Position numbers and translations under genes: made by a program. DNA of 13,170 nucleotides from Betaproteobacteria bacterium HGW-Betaproteobacteria-2 (GTDB lineage Bacteria; Pseudomonadota; Gammaproteobacteria; Burkholderiales; Methylophilaceae): positions 1 through 13,170 of the forward strand of contig PHCM01000019.1 of the NCBI GenBank assembly GCA_002842255.1, given 5' to 3'. Under the pieces are notes generated by a model. That model had not been told where the DNA came from. It was given only the letters and a program-made list of their open reading frames with translations, and made no database searches. Of this stretch, positions 7,065 to 13,170 are shown piece after piece. Within the stretch, counting starts at the first letter, position 1. Every line of letters starts with the position of its first letter.

Positions 7065-7763
7065 TTAGAAGCGTTTACCTACACCGATACCGATGACCCA
7101 TGGGTCGATGTCGAGAGAGTCGATCTTGGTCCAGTTACCACCAGTAACAGGGCCTTTCATTTTGACATTGGTGTCGATTTGGACATATTTGACGTCGGCA
7201 TTGATCATCCAGCCATCTTTCAGGTTGATGTCAAAGCCGGCTTGGGCAACCAGACCCCAGCTGTCGCTGTCGATCTTGATCTTGTCGCCAGCTGTAGCGC
7301 CACTCTTGAACTTCAGGTTGCGATCCAGCATATGGGTGTAGTTAACGCCGGCGCCAATGTATGGGTCAAATGTTTGATCCGGACGGAAGTGCCATTGCAA
7401 GGTCAGTGTTGGAGGCAGCAGGTTGACTTCACCAAGATTCTGGTCGCCGATTACGCCGGCACTGTCACCACTAATCTTGACGTCATGCTTGGTGCCAAGG
7501 GCCAGAATCAGTTCAGCTGCGATGTTCTTGGTGATGTAATAGGAAATATCGAGTTCGGGAATAACGTTGTCGTCAACTTTAAGATCGGCACTAGGAGTCA
7601 TTACCGGAGCAACGTTCTTGTTTACGGTTTGTCCCAGCTTGCTGGACTCATTGGGAGATACGTTGACGGCTCTCAGACGTACTACCCAGTCACCTTCTTC
7701 AGCAAAGGCGAAGTTAGGTAAGAATGCAGTTGCCAAAGCAGCTGCCAATAGTGTTTTTTTCAT
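7065..7763 (-). CDS. ompW: Outer membrane protein OmpW family
   Basis: Predicted eight-stranded beta-barrel of the outer membrane, a family linked to uptake or passage of small hydrophobic compounds and to stress adaptation. From the chosen start it has 232 residues. The signal peptide MKKTLLAAALATAFLPNFAFA ends in an AFA cleavage site before EEGDW. The body shows family features: WVVRLRAVNVSPNESS near the N-terminus, the DISYYITKNIAAEL strand, TLQWHF.PDQTFDPYIGAGVNYTH, and a terminal aromatic residue (GIGVGKRF) used by the barrel assembly machinery. The frame extends 10 codons further upstream, but the ATG at 7761-7763 starts the classic signal peptide and has AGGAG 8 bases before it. It stands alone between its own terminator and an FNR-type promoter. 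Confidence 0.94.
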   Translation of the reverse strand: MKKTLLAAALATAFLPNFAFAEEGDWVVRLRAVNVSPNESSKLGQTVNKNVAPVMTPSADLKVDDNVIPELDISYYITKNIAAELILALGTKHDVKISGDSAGVIGDQNLGEVNLLPPTLTLQWHFRPDQTFDPYIGAGVNYTHMLDRNLKFKSGATAGDKIKIDSDSWGLVAQAGFDINLKDGWMINADVKYVQIDTNVKMKGPVTGGNWTKIDSLDIDPWVIGIGVGKRF

Positions 7764-7771
7764 TTCCCTGG

Positions 7772-7776
7772 CTCCT
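7772..7776 (-). promoter_or_regulatory. Ribosome binding site of ompW
   Basis: AGGAG on the minus strand, 8 bases before the ATG at 7763. It settles the start at the MKKTLL signal peptide rather than at the in-frame start 30 bases upstream (7793). Confidence 0.8.
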
Positions 7777-7807
7777 ATATAGACAATTAACAATTAAGTC
7801 AGAACGG

Positions 7808-7813
7808 ATTTTA
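7808..7813 (-). promoter_or_regulatory. -10 element of the ompW promoter
   Basis: TAAAAT on the minus strand, 5 of 6 matches to TATAAT. With transcription starting at 7801 it occupies -12 to -7, and the FNR box upstream is then centred exactly at -41.5. This gives a 37-base leader before the ompW ATG. Confidence 0.72.
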
Positions 7814-7835
7814 GGGCTGCCGTTTCGGCCGGCAC

Positions 7836-7849
7836 TTGATATAGGTCAA
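7836..7849 (-). promoter_or_regulatory. FNR box of ompW
   Basis: On the minus strand TTGAC-CTAT-ATCAA, one base from the consensus TTGAT-N4-ATCAA, centred at 7842.5. The distance to the -10 element is that of a class II FNR-activated promoter. OmpW is a known FNR-activated gene in E. coli, which agrees with this. The divergent gene at 7926 lies 76 bases away and could also be affected. Confidence 0.82.
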
Positions 7850-7925
7850 TAAAGCGTGGATTAGCCCTTGAGTGTGCAAGAAAGCAACAGCAGACTAGCG
7901 CCTTCTCTTGCATAAGTAAACATTA

Positions 7926-8150
7926 ATGCAAAATACGATATTTGGTATGACGGAATCGCAGCTGACCGAATTCGGTATGACTTATGGTGTCGGTGGTCTC
8001 ATGTTGATGATGTTGTTGATAGTCGGACACCTTGCATGGGAGTCAAATGCCGGCAAGTTCGGGACTTTTGTGCTTTTTCTCGGGCTGACGCTTGGACTGG
8101 TGGGTTTTGTTGCAAAATTCGTCATCAAGTCCTCGCTAGGCCTGGAATGA
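7926..8150 (+). CDS. Small two-helix membrane protein, DUF2788-like
   Basis: A 74-residue protein of unknown function. Two hydrophobic helices are seen, about residues 20-38 (VGGLMLMMLLIVGHLAW) and 46-66 (GTFVLFLGLTLGLVGFVAKF), joined by the polar hinge ESNAGKFG. The pattern (E-FG-T-GVGGLM...ESNAGKFGTFVLFLGLTLGLVGFVAK) resembles what I recall of the DUF2788 family in betaproteobacteria; this is from memory, not a search. The ATG at 7926 has no clear Shine-Dalgarno, and the in-frame ATG at 7947 is an alternative that keeps both helices. It is divergent from ompW, with the ompW FNR box in the shared gap, and convergent with the efflux operon 35 bases downstream. Confidence 0.75.
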   Translation: MQNTIFGMTESQLTEFGMTYGVGGLMLMMLLIVGHLAWESNAGKFGTFVLFLGLTLGLVGFVAKFVIKSSLGLE

Positions 8151-8185
8151 CTGCAACCCGGTTGGTCAACGCCGGAGCTGAGTAT

Positions 8186-9406
8186 TTACTGATAGCGCAG
8201 GGCTTCGATCGGGTTTAAGCGTGCAGCCTTGCGAGCAGGGTAAAAGCCAAAGAAAATTCCCACTGTTGCTGCCACACTGAAAGCCAGGATTACGGATTGG
8301 CTTGAGATGACGATTGCAGTTTGTGATAGCTGGTTGATCAGTAATGCACCGCTGATGCCGAACGTCAGCCCGATCAGGCATCCGACTACAGAGATCATGA
8401 TGGCCTCCAGCAGGAATTGCAGCAGAATGTCGTATTCACGGGCGCCGATCGCCATGCGGATGCCAATCTCCCGTGTGCGCTCTGTGACTGATACCAGCAT
8501 GATATTCATGATGCCGATGCCACCGACCAGCAGCGAGACGGAAGCAATCGCTCCCAATAGCAAGGACATGGTACGCGTGGTTTCCGCAGCGGAGTTTGCC
8601 GCGGCCGTCAGGTTGCGCACAAAGAAGTCGTTTTCTGAGCCTTCGCGGATGTTATGGCGCTGACGCAACAAGCTGTTGATGCTGTCTTCAACCATATTCA
8701 TGATCTCGGTGCTGTTCGCCTGCACCATGATCATGCGCACGCTGCCGGCGAACTGGCTGCCAAACAGCTGTCTTTGAGCCGTCGTCAGCGGCACGATAAT
8801 GGTATCGTCCTGATCTCTGCCATCCAGGCTCTGTCCTTTGCTTTCCAGTACGCCGATGACAATAAAAGGGCTTTTGTTGATGCGTATGGTCTTGCCTATC
8901 GGCGAAATATCTCCAAACAGGTTGTCGACCACCGTTCTACCTATTAACGCCACGCGCGTGCCGGAACGGATATCGGAATCGGTGAAAGTGTAACCTTCTG
9001 CCAGCGACCAGGCGCGTACATTCAGGTAGTCCGGGGTGGTGCCGACAACGCTGGAGTTCCAGTTGTTATTGCTGAAAATGATTTGTGCGCTACTGTTGAT
9101 GGTAGGCGCGACGGCACTGACACCATCGAGTTCGATAATCGCTTCGGCATCCTTTACTGTCAGTGAAGGCATGTTGCCTGTCGCGGCGCGCGCGCCTCCC
9201 ATGCCAGGCGGAGTGGAAAGCACGATGAGCAGATTGCTGCCCATGGTGTCAATAGAACGTTTGACCGACTCCTGTGCTCCCTGGCCGATTGCCAGCATCA
9301 GTACGACAGCGCCGACGCCAATCACCATGCCCAACATGGTGAGAAAGGTGCGCAGGCGGTTGGCCCCCATGGCATGCCAAGCCTCTCCCAGCATCGCGCC
9401 GAACAT
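8186..9406 (-). CDS. macB: MacB-type ABC transporter permease (membrane/periplasmic half)
   Basis: Permease of a tripartite efflux pump. The 406 residues show the MacB layout: a first membrane helix at about 21-41, a large periplasmic MacB_PCD domain at about 45-278, then three helices at about 281-305, 331-357 and 366-389. The cytoplasmic motif TERTREIGIRMAIGA (308-322) is the FtsX-family hallmark that couples to the ATPase. In E. coli MacB the ATPase and permease form one chain; here the ATPase is a separate gene just upstream, so this is a split MacB. The ATG (9404-9406) overlaps the ATPase stop in TGATG, so translation is probably coupled. The substrate cannot be read from the sequence. 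Confidence 0.93.
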   Translation of the reverse strand: MFGAMLGEAWHAMGANRLRTFLTMLGMVIGVGAVVLMLAIGQGAQESVKRSIDTMGSNLLIVLSTPPGMGGARAATGNMPSLTVKDAEAIIELDGVSAVAPTINSSAQIIFSNNNWNSSVVGTTPDYLNVRAWSLAEGYTFTDSDIRSGTRVALIGRTVVDNLFGDISPIGKTIRINKSPFIVIGVLESKGQSLDGRDQDDTIIVPLTTAQRQLFGSQFAGSVRMIMVQANSTEIMNMVEDSINSLLRQRHNIREGSENDFFVRNLTAAANSAAETTRTMSLLLGAIASVSLLVGGIGIMNIMLVSVTERTREIGIRMAIGAREYDILLQFLLEAIMISVVGCLIGLTFGISGALLINQLSQTAIVISSQSVILAFSVAATVGIFFGFYPARKAARLNPIEALRYQ

Positions 9407-10128
9407 CAGGCTGCCTCCATGCTGTTTTTGTTTCTCAGATTTTCGATAGCGGTATCTTCAACAATACGACCATCAAGGAAGTGAATCTGCCGTTTGGCAT
9501 GCTCGGCAATATCGGTTTCGTGGGTGACCAGCACGATACTGATGCCTTCCTGATTCAGTTCGTCGAACAGTGCCATGATTTCCTGGCTGGTTTTGCTGTC
9601 GAGATTGCCCGTAGGCTCATCGGCCAGAATCAGTCTCGGTTCGTTCACCAATGCTCGCGCAATGGCAACACGTTGCTGCTGGCCGCCGGAAATCTGGTTG
9701 GGTAGTGACTGCAGGTACTGGCCGAGACCGACGCGTTCAAGTAGTCGTTTTGCCCGCGCATGCCTGGTCTGCTTGTCGACTCCAGCGTAGACCAGGGGCA
9801 GGGCGACGTTATCAAGCAGGCTGGTTCTGGATAGCAGGTTAAAGCCCTGAAATACAAAGCCGATAGTGTGGTTGCGTACCTTGGCCAATGCACTTTTATC
9901 CATCCTTGCCACATGTTGGCCATTCAGGGTGTAATCGCCGCTGGTCGGCTGGTCGAGGCAACCGAGAATGTTCATGAATGTGGATTTGCCAGAGCCGGAA
10001 GGGCCCATGATGGCGATGTAATCGCCAGGATCCATGCGCAGGTTGACCTCTTTCAGCACCGGGAAAGGGCCAAGAGCAGTTTCATATTGCTTGTGCAGAT
10101 CGTGCACGAGGATGATCGGTGTTGTCAT
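9406..10128 (-). CDS. ABC transporter ATP-binding protein of the MacB/LolD type
   Basis: Cytoplasmic ATPase that drives the adjacent MacB-type permease. The 240 residues contain Walker [10 protein letters not shown] (42-50), the Q-loop at Q94 (FVFQGFNLL), the signature ISGGQQQR (146-153, Ile in place of the usual Leu), Walker B LILADEP (166-172) followed by a D-loop (GNLDS), and the switch His at 203 (VTHE). The GFNLL...NVALPL stretch is typical of MacB/LolD ATPases. Both ends are coupled: its ATG (10126-10128) overlaps the macA stop, and its TGA overlaps the permease start. Because it ends on its own stop and the permease has its own start, this is a two-gene arrangement rather than a broken fused gene. 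Confidence 0.95.
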   Translation of the reverse strand: MTTPIILVHDLHKQYETALGPFPVLKEVNLRMDPGDYIAIMGPSGSGKSTFMNILGCLDQPTSGDYTLNGQHVARMDKSALAKVRNHTIGFVFQGFNLLSRTSLLDNVALPLVYAGVDKQTRHARAKRLLERVGLGQYLQSLPNQISGGQQQRVAIARALVNEPRLILADEPTGNLDSKTSQEIMALFDELNQEGISIVLVTHETDIAEHAKRQIHFLDGRIVEDTAIENLRNKNSMEAA

Positions 10129-11294
10129 CAGAACATCCGGAAGCGCATGCTGCTGGAGCTGCTGTTTGTCGGCTGCTGCAACGAGTCGCCGACAATGATT
10201 TTATCTCCGGGTTGTAAGCTGTCGTTGATGATTCCAGTGACACGGCCATCGGTGATGCCGGTTTTGACCTCAATGGCGACAGGCTTGCCGCCTTGCAGTA
10301 CATAAACCTTGCCTTGCCCCGGTCCTGGATTGTTACTGCTGCCGTTCAGGCCGCGTGCGCTGCTTGAAGCGGAGTCATCTTCCGCAGGCTTGAATCGCAG
10401 GGCGGAGTTCGGCACCAGCAGCGCGTTATTGCTGCGCTCGATTTCGATATTGACGTAAGCTGTCATGCCCGGCAGCAGGATTTCATCCGGGTTGTCCACC
10501 GAGATGACGACATCGTAGGTCACCACATTGGAGGTGACGGTCGGATTCAGTCGCAGTTGCTTGACGATGCCTTCAAAACTCTGGTCAGGAAAGGCGTCAA
10601 CATGGAACTTGGCTATCTGACCTTCCCGGATATTTCCGATATCGGCTTCAGCAAAACTGGAGTTGATCTGCATCTTGGAGAGATCCTGTGCGATCCGGAT
10701 CAGCTCCGGTGTCTGGAAACTGGCTGCGACAGTCTGACCAAGATCGACCACACGGTCGATGACCACGCCCGAGACCGGCGAGCGGATGATGGAATAACCC
10801 AGATTGGTCTGATCACGCTTCAATTGCGCGCGATTGCTTTCCAGTTGTGCTTGTGCCGATTTCAGGGCCTGCACGGCCTGATCCAGTTCCTGCTTCGATA
10901 CATATTCCTGTTCATAGAGCGTGCGCATGCGTACTTCATTGGCTGTGGCGAGATCAACGGAAGCCTGAATATTCCTGATATTGCCCATGGTCTGGGCGAT
11001 CTGCGCCGTCAGCAGGGAATCATCAAGTTCCAGCAGTATCTGGCCTTCCTCCACCTTGTCGTTGAAATCCACATAGAGCTTGTTGACTCGCCCGGACACC
11101 TGCGTACCGACACTGACGATGGTGACCGGATTGAGCGTGCCGTTGGCGGAAACGCTTTTTGCAACGTCGCCTCGCGTTACCTGTTGCAAACGATAGCGCG
11201 CTTCAGGTGCTGGTGCCTGGCTTTGCAGGTAAAAGTAGATGCCAGTCGCCGCGATGGCGAGGATGGCCAGCCGTATTAACCAATTTCTTATCAT
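10128..11294 (-). CDS. macA: MacA-type periplasmic adaptor (membrane fusion protein)
   Basis: Adaptor that links the inner-membrane ABC transporter to a TolC-type channel. The 388 residues start with a membrane anchor at about 5-23 (WLIRLAILAIAATGIYFYL). The first lipoyl half is near 60-90, an alpha-helical hairpin spans about 95-165 (rich in Gln, Ala and Leu), the second lipoyl half is at 168-200 (SPVSGVVIDRVVDLGQTV), and beta-barrel and membrane-proximal domains follow. Two low-complexity stretches stand out: an Asp/Ser/Gly/Asn-rich linker at about 305-328 and a run of five serines near the C-terminus (379-383). The start ATG has no close Shine-Dalgarno, but an 8-codon reading frame ends in the same ATGA. 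It follows tolC by 43 bases and overlaps the ATPase gene. Confidence 0.93.
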   Translation of the reverse strand: MIRNWLIRLAILAIAATGIYFYLQSQAPAPEARYRLQQVTRGDVAKSVSANGTLNPVTIVSVGTQVSGRVNKLYVDFNDKVEEGQILLELDDSLLTAQIAQTMGNIRNIQASVDLATANEVRMRTLYEQEYVSKQELDQAVQALKSAQAQLESNRAQLKRDQTNLGYSIIRSPVSGVVIDRVVDLGQTVAASFQTPELIRIAQDLSKMQINSSFAEADIGNIREGQIAKFHVDAFPDQSFEGIVKQLRLNPTVTSNVVTYDVVISVDNPDEILLPGMTAYVNIEIERSNNALLVPNSALRFKPAEDDSASSSARGLNGSSNNPGPGQGKVYVLQGGKPVAIEVKTGITDGRVTGIINDSLQPGDKIIVGDSLQQPTNSSSSSMRFRMF

Positions 11295-11317
11295 TCGGCA
11301 GTTTTCCCGATCTTCAT
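11291..11317 (-). other. Possible 8-codon leader ORF coupled to macA
   Basis: ATG at 11315-11317 opens a frame reading MKIGKTAE and stops with a TGA that overlaps the macA ATG (ATGA). GGAA lies about 11 bases upstream of its ATG. It may serve to deliver ribosomes to the poorly preceded macA start. It is very short and could be chance. Confidence 0.25.
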
Positions 11318-11337
11318 GATGTTTACTGTTCCGTTTG

Positions 11338-12801
11338 TCATGGTGCCAGCGCTGAAACTTCAGCTTCAGGCAGCGATTGAATCATGGCGTTATCCAGAGC
11401 ACCCATGGCCTGAGCCAATGAGGCGCGAGCGATGTTCCAGTTGAGATCGGCCTGGATCTTTTGCTGCCTGGCGCTGGCAAGTGCGCTCTGGGCGTTCAGC
11501 GTATCGAGAATGTTGCCGACGCCGGCCTTGTAGCGCCCCAGCGCGACACGCGATGACTCTTCTGCACTTTCGACCAGTACCATGGCGGCCTGTACGGACT
11601 GGTTGGCCGTGCGCAGTTCCTGATAGGCATTCCAGACATCGAGCGAGACCTGCAGACGCAGACGATCACGCTGCGCTGCCCGGGTTTCAGTTAATGCCTC
11701 TGCACTGCGGATGCGGTAGCTCGGTGCATAGCCTTCGAACAGCGGAATGGAGACATTGAGACCGATGGTGCCGGTATTGCTGGAGGAAATGTCGCTACCG
11801 TTCTGAGAACTGTTGGATACGGACAGTGATACCGTCGGTTTGGCCGCAGCGCGACTGGCCGAGATGCTCGCTTCCGCAGCACGCAACTGGGCTTCGCTTG
11901 CGACCAGATCGGGTCTCCGCACCCGTGCCTGTTCGATGAGCGCATTGATATCCTGCTCCATGTTCTGCTCGATGTTGACCAAGGTGCGCGGTGCCAGCAC
12001 GAGTGGCTGGCTGGCATCCAGCCCCATGATATTGGCCAGGTTGCCATAAGTGGTTTTCAGGCTGCCTTCGGCACTGATACGGCTCAGAGTGGCTTGGGCG
12101 AGGGAAGTTTGTGCTTGCAATTTGTCAGCCGGGGTCGCAACTCCGGCCTTGTAACGGGCATCGGCTGCCTTGAAGCTCTCCTCACTGGCGCGTTCCGATT
12201 CCAGTGAGGATTCGACCGAGGCGATGCCGGCCTGTACCTGATAATAGGATTGGACCACGGACAATAGTACGTTCTGGATGACGCTGCTCTGGCTGGCGCT
12301 GGCAGCTTGCAGCAGTTGGCGGGTATTTTCCAGGTTGGCATCCCGGTTGCCGAAGTCGTAGAGCAGATAGGAGGCGACCAGATTGTTGGAAAGGTTGCTG
12401 TAGGGGTTGTCGCGGGTTGCCGATTGCGGGCTGGCGACATTCAGGTTGCCGGATACGGTATTGTTGATCGAAGGCAGGTAGGCTGAACGCGCGACGCCGA
12501 GCTGGGCGGCCTGCTGTCGGGCGCTGGCCCAAGCCTCGCGGGTCTGAGGGTTGTTGCAAAGTGCGCTGTTGGCGACGTCCGACAGTGTCAGGGGCTTGCT
12601 GAAATCGGGCAGCGTACATTCAAAACTGCGGCTTTCATCCTGATAGCCCGGAGGAATAAGCGGTGGCGCCAGCGCCTCGGTTGCGAAGGGGTCGTCGCTA
12701 CGGTACCAGATGCTGCCTTCGGCATGGACGACAGCGGATTGCATCATCAGAATCAGGAATGCAAGGTAGAAGTGGCGAATTGGGAGCGCGTTTACGGTCA
12801 A
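11338..12801 (-). CDS. TolC-family outer membrane efflux protein
   Basis: Outer-membrane channel of the tripartite pump; first gene of the efflux operon. It has 487 residues from a TTG start. The signal peptide core is LAFLILMMQSAVVHA, with likely cleavage after A27. Two OEP repeats are clear: RYKAGVATPADKLQAQTSL (216-234) and RYKAGVGNILDTLNAQSAL (423-441), 207 residues apart. Long Ala/Gln/Ser-rich helices surround them, and barrel strands appear as LVASYLLYDFG and IGLNVSIPLFEGY. C62 and C82 could form a disulfide in the N-terminal extension. No ATG upstream fits (an in-frame stop lies 15 bases before the TTG), and the first internal ATG, at M19, would destroy the signal peptide. The set resembles MacAB-TolC and PvdRT-OpmQ pumps, so cargo could be a macrolide, siderophore, lipopeptide or other secreted molecule. 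Confidence 0.92.
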   Translation of the reverse strand: MTVNALPIRHFYLAFLILMMQSAVVHAEGSIWYRSDDPFATEALAPPLIPPGYQDESRSFECTLPDFSKPLTLSDVANSALCNNPQTREAWASARQQAAQLGVARSAYLPSINNTVSGNLNVASPQSATRDNPYSNLSNNLVASYLLYDFGNRDANLENTRQLLQAASASQSSVIQNVLLSVVQSYYQVQAGIASVESSLESERASEESFKAADARYKAGVATPADKLQAQTSLAQATLSRISAEGSLKTTYGNLANIMGLDASQPLVLAPRTLVNIEQNMEQDINALIEQARVRRPDLVASEAQLRAAEASISASRAAAKPTVSLSVSNSSQNGSDISSSNTGTIGLNVSIPLFEGYAPSYRIRSAEALTETRAAQRDRLRLQVSLDVWNAYQELRTANQSVQAAMVLVESAEESSRVALGRYKAGVGNILDTLNAQSALASARQQKIQADLNWNIARASLAQAMGALDNAMIQSLPEAEVSALAP

Positions 12802-12835
12802 AATCAGGAAGTCAATTCAGTTGTTCAAGTGAAGC

Positions 12836-12865
12836 ATGATACTGCTTACATCAGGGGGTTGTCTG
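12836..12865 (-). promoter_or_regulatory. Candidate promoter of the tolC-macA-macB operon
   Basis: On the minus strand CAGACA (12860-12865, 4 of 6 to TTGACA) and TATCAT (12836-12841, 5 of 6 to TATAAT) are 18 bases apart. Transcription would begin near 12829, about 28 bases before the TTG start of tolC. It was found by eye, so it is moderately supported. Confidence 0.45.
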
Positions 12866-12875
12866 TCTGCAGACA
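12864..12875. promoter_or_regulatory. 12-bp palindrome, possible operator
   Basis: TGTCTGCAGACA is a perfect palindrome whose edge touches the candidate -35 of the tolC promoter. That position would suit a repressor of the efflux operon. No regulator gene lies in the window. Confidence 0.4.
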
Positions 12876-12886
12876 TGGTCCTTAAT

Positions 12887-12915
12887 GTAAATCAAAGTAA
12901 ATCAATGTAAACAAG
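12887..12915. repeat. Three direct repeats with 10-bp period
   Basis: GTAAATCAA (12887-12895), GTAAATCAA (12897-12905) and the related GTAAACAAG (12907-12915) begin exactly 10 bases apart, about one helical turn. They lie 86-114 bases upstream of the tolC start. They could be activator half-sites, an AT-rich UP-like element or a bend. Confidence 0.6.
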
Positions 12916-12918
12916 CTT

Positions 12919-12954
12919 ATGCAAGGTCAGCTTGGTTCGCGGCTGACCTTGCAT
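12919..12954 (-). terminator. Strong hairpin after the ABC-F gene, probable terminator
   Basis: Perfect 13-bp stem ATGCAAGGTCAGC / GCTGACCTTGCAT (12919-12931 and 12942-12954) with a 10-base loop, 48 bases after the ABC-F stop. On the minus strand it is followed by AAGCTTGTTTAC, T-rich but without a clean T run, so termination may be weak or the hairpin may mainly protect the 3' end. Confidence 0.6.
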
Positions 12955-13002
12955 CAACGTCATGAGTTCGCTTTGGTTGACTATCCGGAGCGTAACGCCA
13001 GT

Positions 13003-13170
13003 TTAAATGTCCTGGCTTTCCAGGTATTCCTCATAGTTGCCGCGGTAATCGATGATGCCATCCGGTTTGATTTCCAGAATGCGGGTGGCGATGGAGCTGA
13101 CGAATTCACGGTCATGGCTGACGAAGAACAGCGTGCCTTTGTATTTGTCCAGGGCAGTGTTCAATGCCTC
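13003..13170 (-). CDS. ABC-F family ATPase, C-terminal end (YbiT-like; 5' part beyond window)
   Basis: The last 55 residues of a longer protein, open to the window edge. It reads ...[33 protein letters not shown] and ends [14 protein letters not shown]. The SHDREF switch motif and the GNYEEYL tail are hallmarks of the second nucleotide-binding domain of ABC-F proteins, which act on ribosomes or rescue stalled translation rather than transporting. The ending right after GNYEEYL, without a C-terminal coiled coil, and the wording [16 protein letters not shown] match my recollection of YbiT better than Uup or EttA. The assignment to the ABC-F family is firm; the YbiT subgroup is inferred from a short fragment. 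Confidence 0.87.
   Translation of the reverse strand, partial: EALNTALDKYKGTLFFVSHDREFVSSIATRILEIKPDGIIDYRGNYEEYLESQDI

Noticed and set aside
7041..7721. 226-codon plus-strand frame across ompW
   Set aside because: It is antisense to OmpW, which has a signal peptide, ribosome binding site, promoter and terminator. The frame starts within the ompW 3' region and has no family features.
8151..8185. Terminator between the small membrane protein gene and macB
   Set aside because: CCGG motifs at both ends of CCGGTTGGTCAACGCCGG suggest a stem, but pairing would leave a two-base loop and a bulge, and no T run follows in either direction.
9404..9408. Possible frameshift that split a fused MacB
   Set aside because: The ATPase ends with its own tail and TGA, and the permease begins with a normal cytoplasmic start at the overlapping ATG. 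The same TGATG overlap is used at the macA junction, so this is an operon design and not damage.
10557..11279. 240-codon plus-strand frame across macA
   Set aside because: It is a shadow of the MacA frame; there is no Shine-Dalgarno or recognisable motif, and it is fully covered by a well-supported gene.
12887..12915. Phased repeats as a CRISPR array
   Set aside because: The units are about 9 bases with a single base between them, far shorter than CRISPR repeats and spacers, and no cas genes are present.

Overview
The window reads as chromosomal DNA of a betaproteobacterium with moderate GC content. The protein styles fit this: a ccoNOQP operon with a short FixH, an FNR with an intact iron-sulfur cysteine set, a HemN with a CX3CX2CXC motif, and a small DUF2788-like membrane protein. 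A methylotroph or iron oxidiser of the Nitrosomonadales/Methylophilales type is possible, but I cannot resolve the genus by eye. No phage, transposon, CRISPR array, tRNA or rRNA was seen.

Region 1 (1-4582, plus strand) is the cbb3-type cytochrome c oxidase operon: ccoN (5' end cut off by the window), ccoO, ccoQ, ccoP, then the assembly genes ccoG and a short fixH. Region 2 (4579-6955) holds the oxygen-responsive regulator fnr, convergent with fixH and overlapping it by four bases, and the divergent hemN (oxygen-independent coproporphyrinogen III dehydrogenase). A near-perfect FNR box lies between fnr and hemN, and hemN ends in a clear intrinsic terminator. Region 3 (6984-8150) holds ompW on the minus strand with its own terminator and an FNR-type promoter, and a divergent small two-helix membrane protein gene. 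Together 1-8150 looks like a low-oxygen respiration block: a high-affinity oxidase, its assembly factors, its regulator, anaerobic-type heme synthesis, and an outer-membrane protein whose promoter has FNR class II geometry.

Region 4 (8186-12915, minus strand) is a complete tripartite efflux operon transcribed tolC - macA - ABC ATPase - ABC permease. The last three genes are coupled by TGATG stop/start overlaps. The upstream region carries a candidate promoter, a 12-bp palindrome over its -35, and three 10-bp-phased repeats. Region 5 (12919-13170) is the 3' end of an ABC-F ATPase gene (YbiT-like) with a strong hairpin after it.

I found no convincing previously undescribed multi-gene system. 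The most informative observations are regulatory: two FNR boxes (one with exact class II spacing to a -10 element), start-site corrections for hemN, ompW and fixH, the fixH/fnr TTAA stop overlap, and the palindrome plus phased repeats before tolC.
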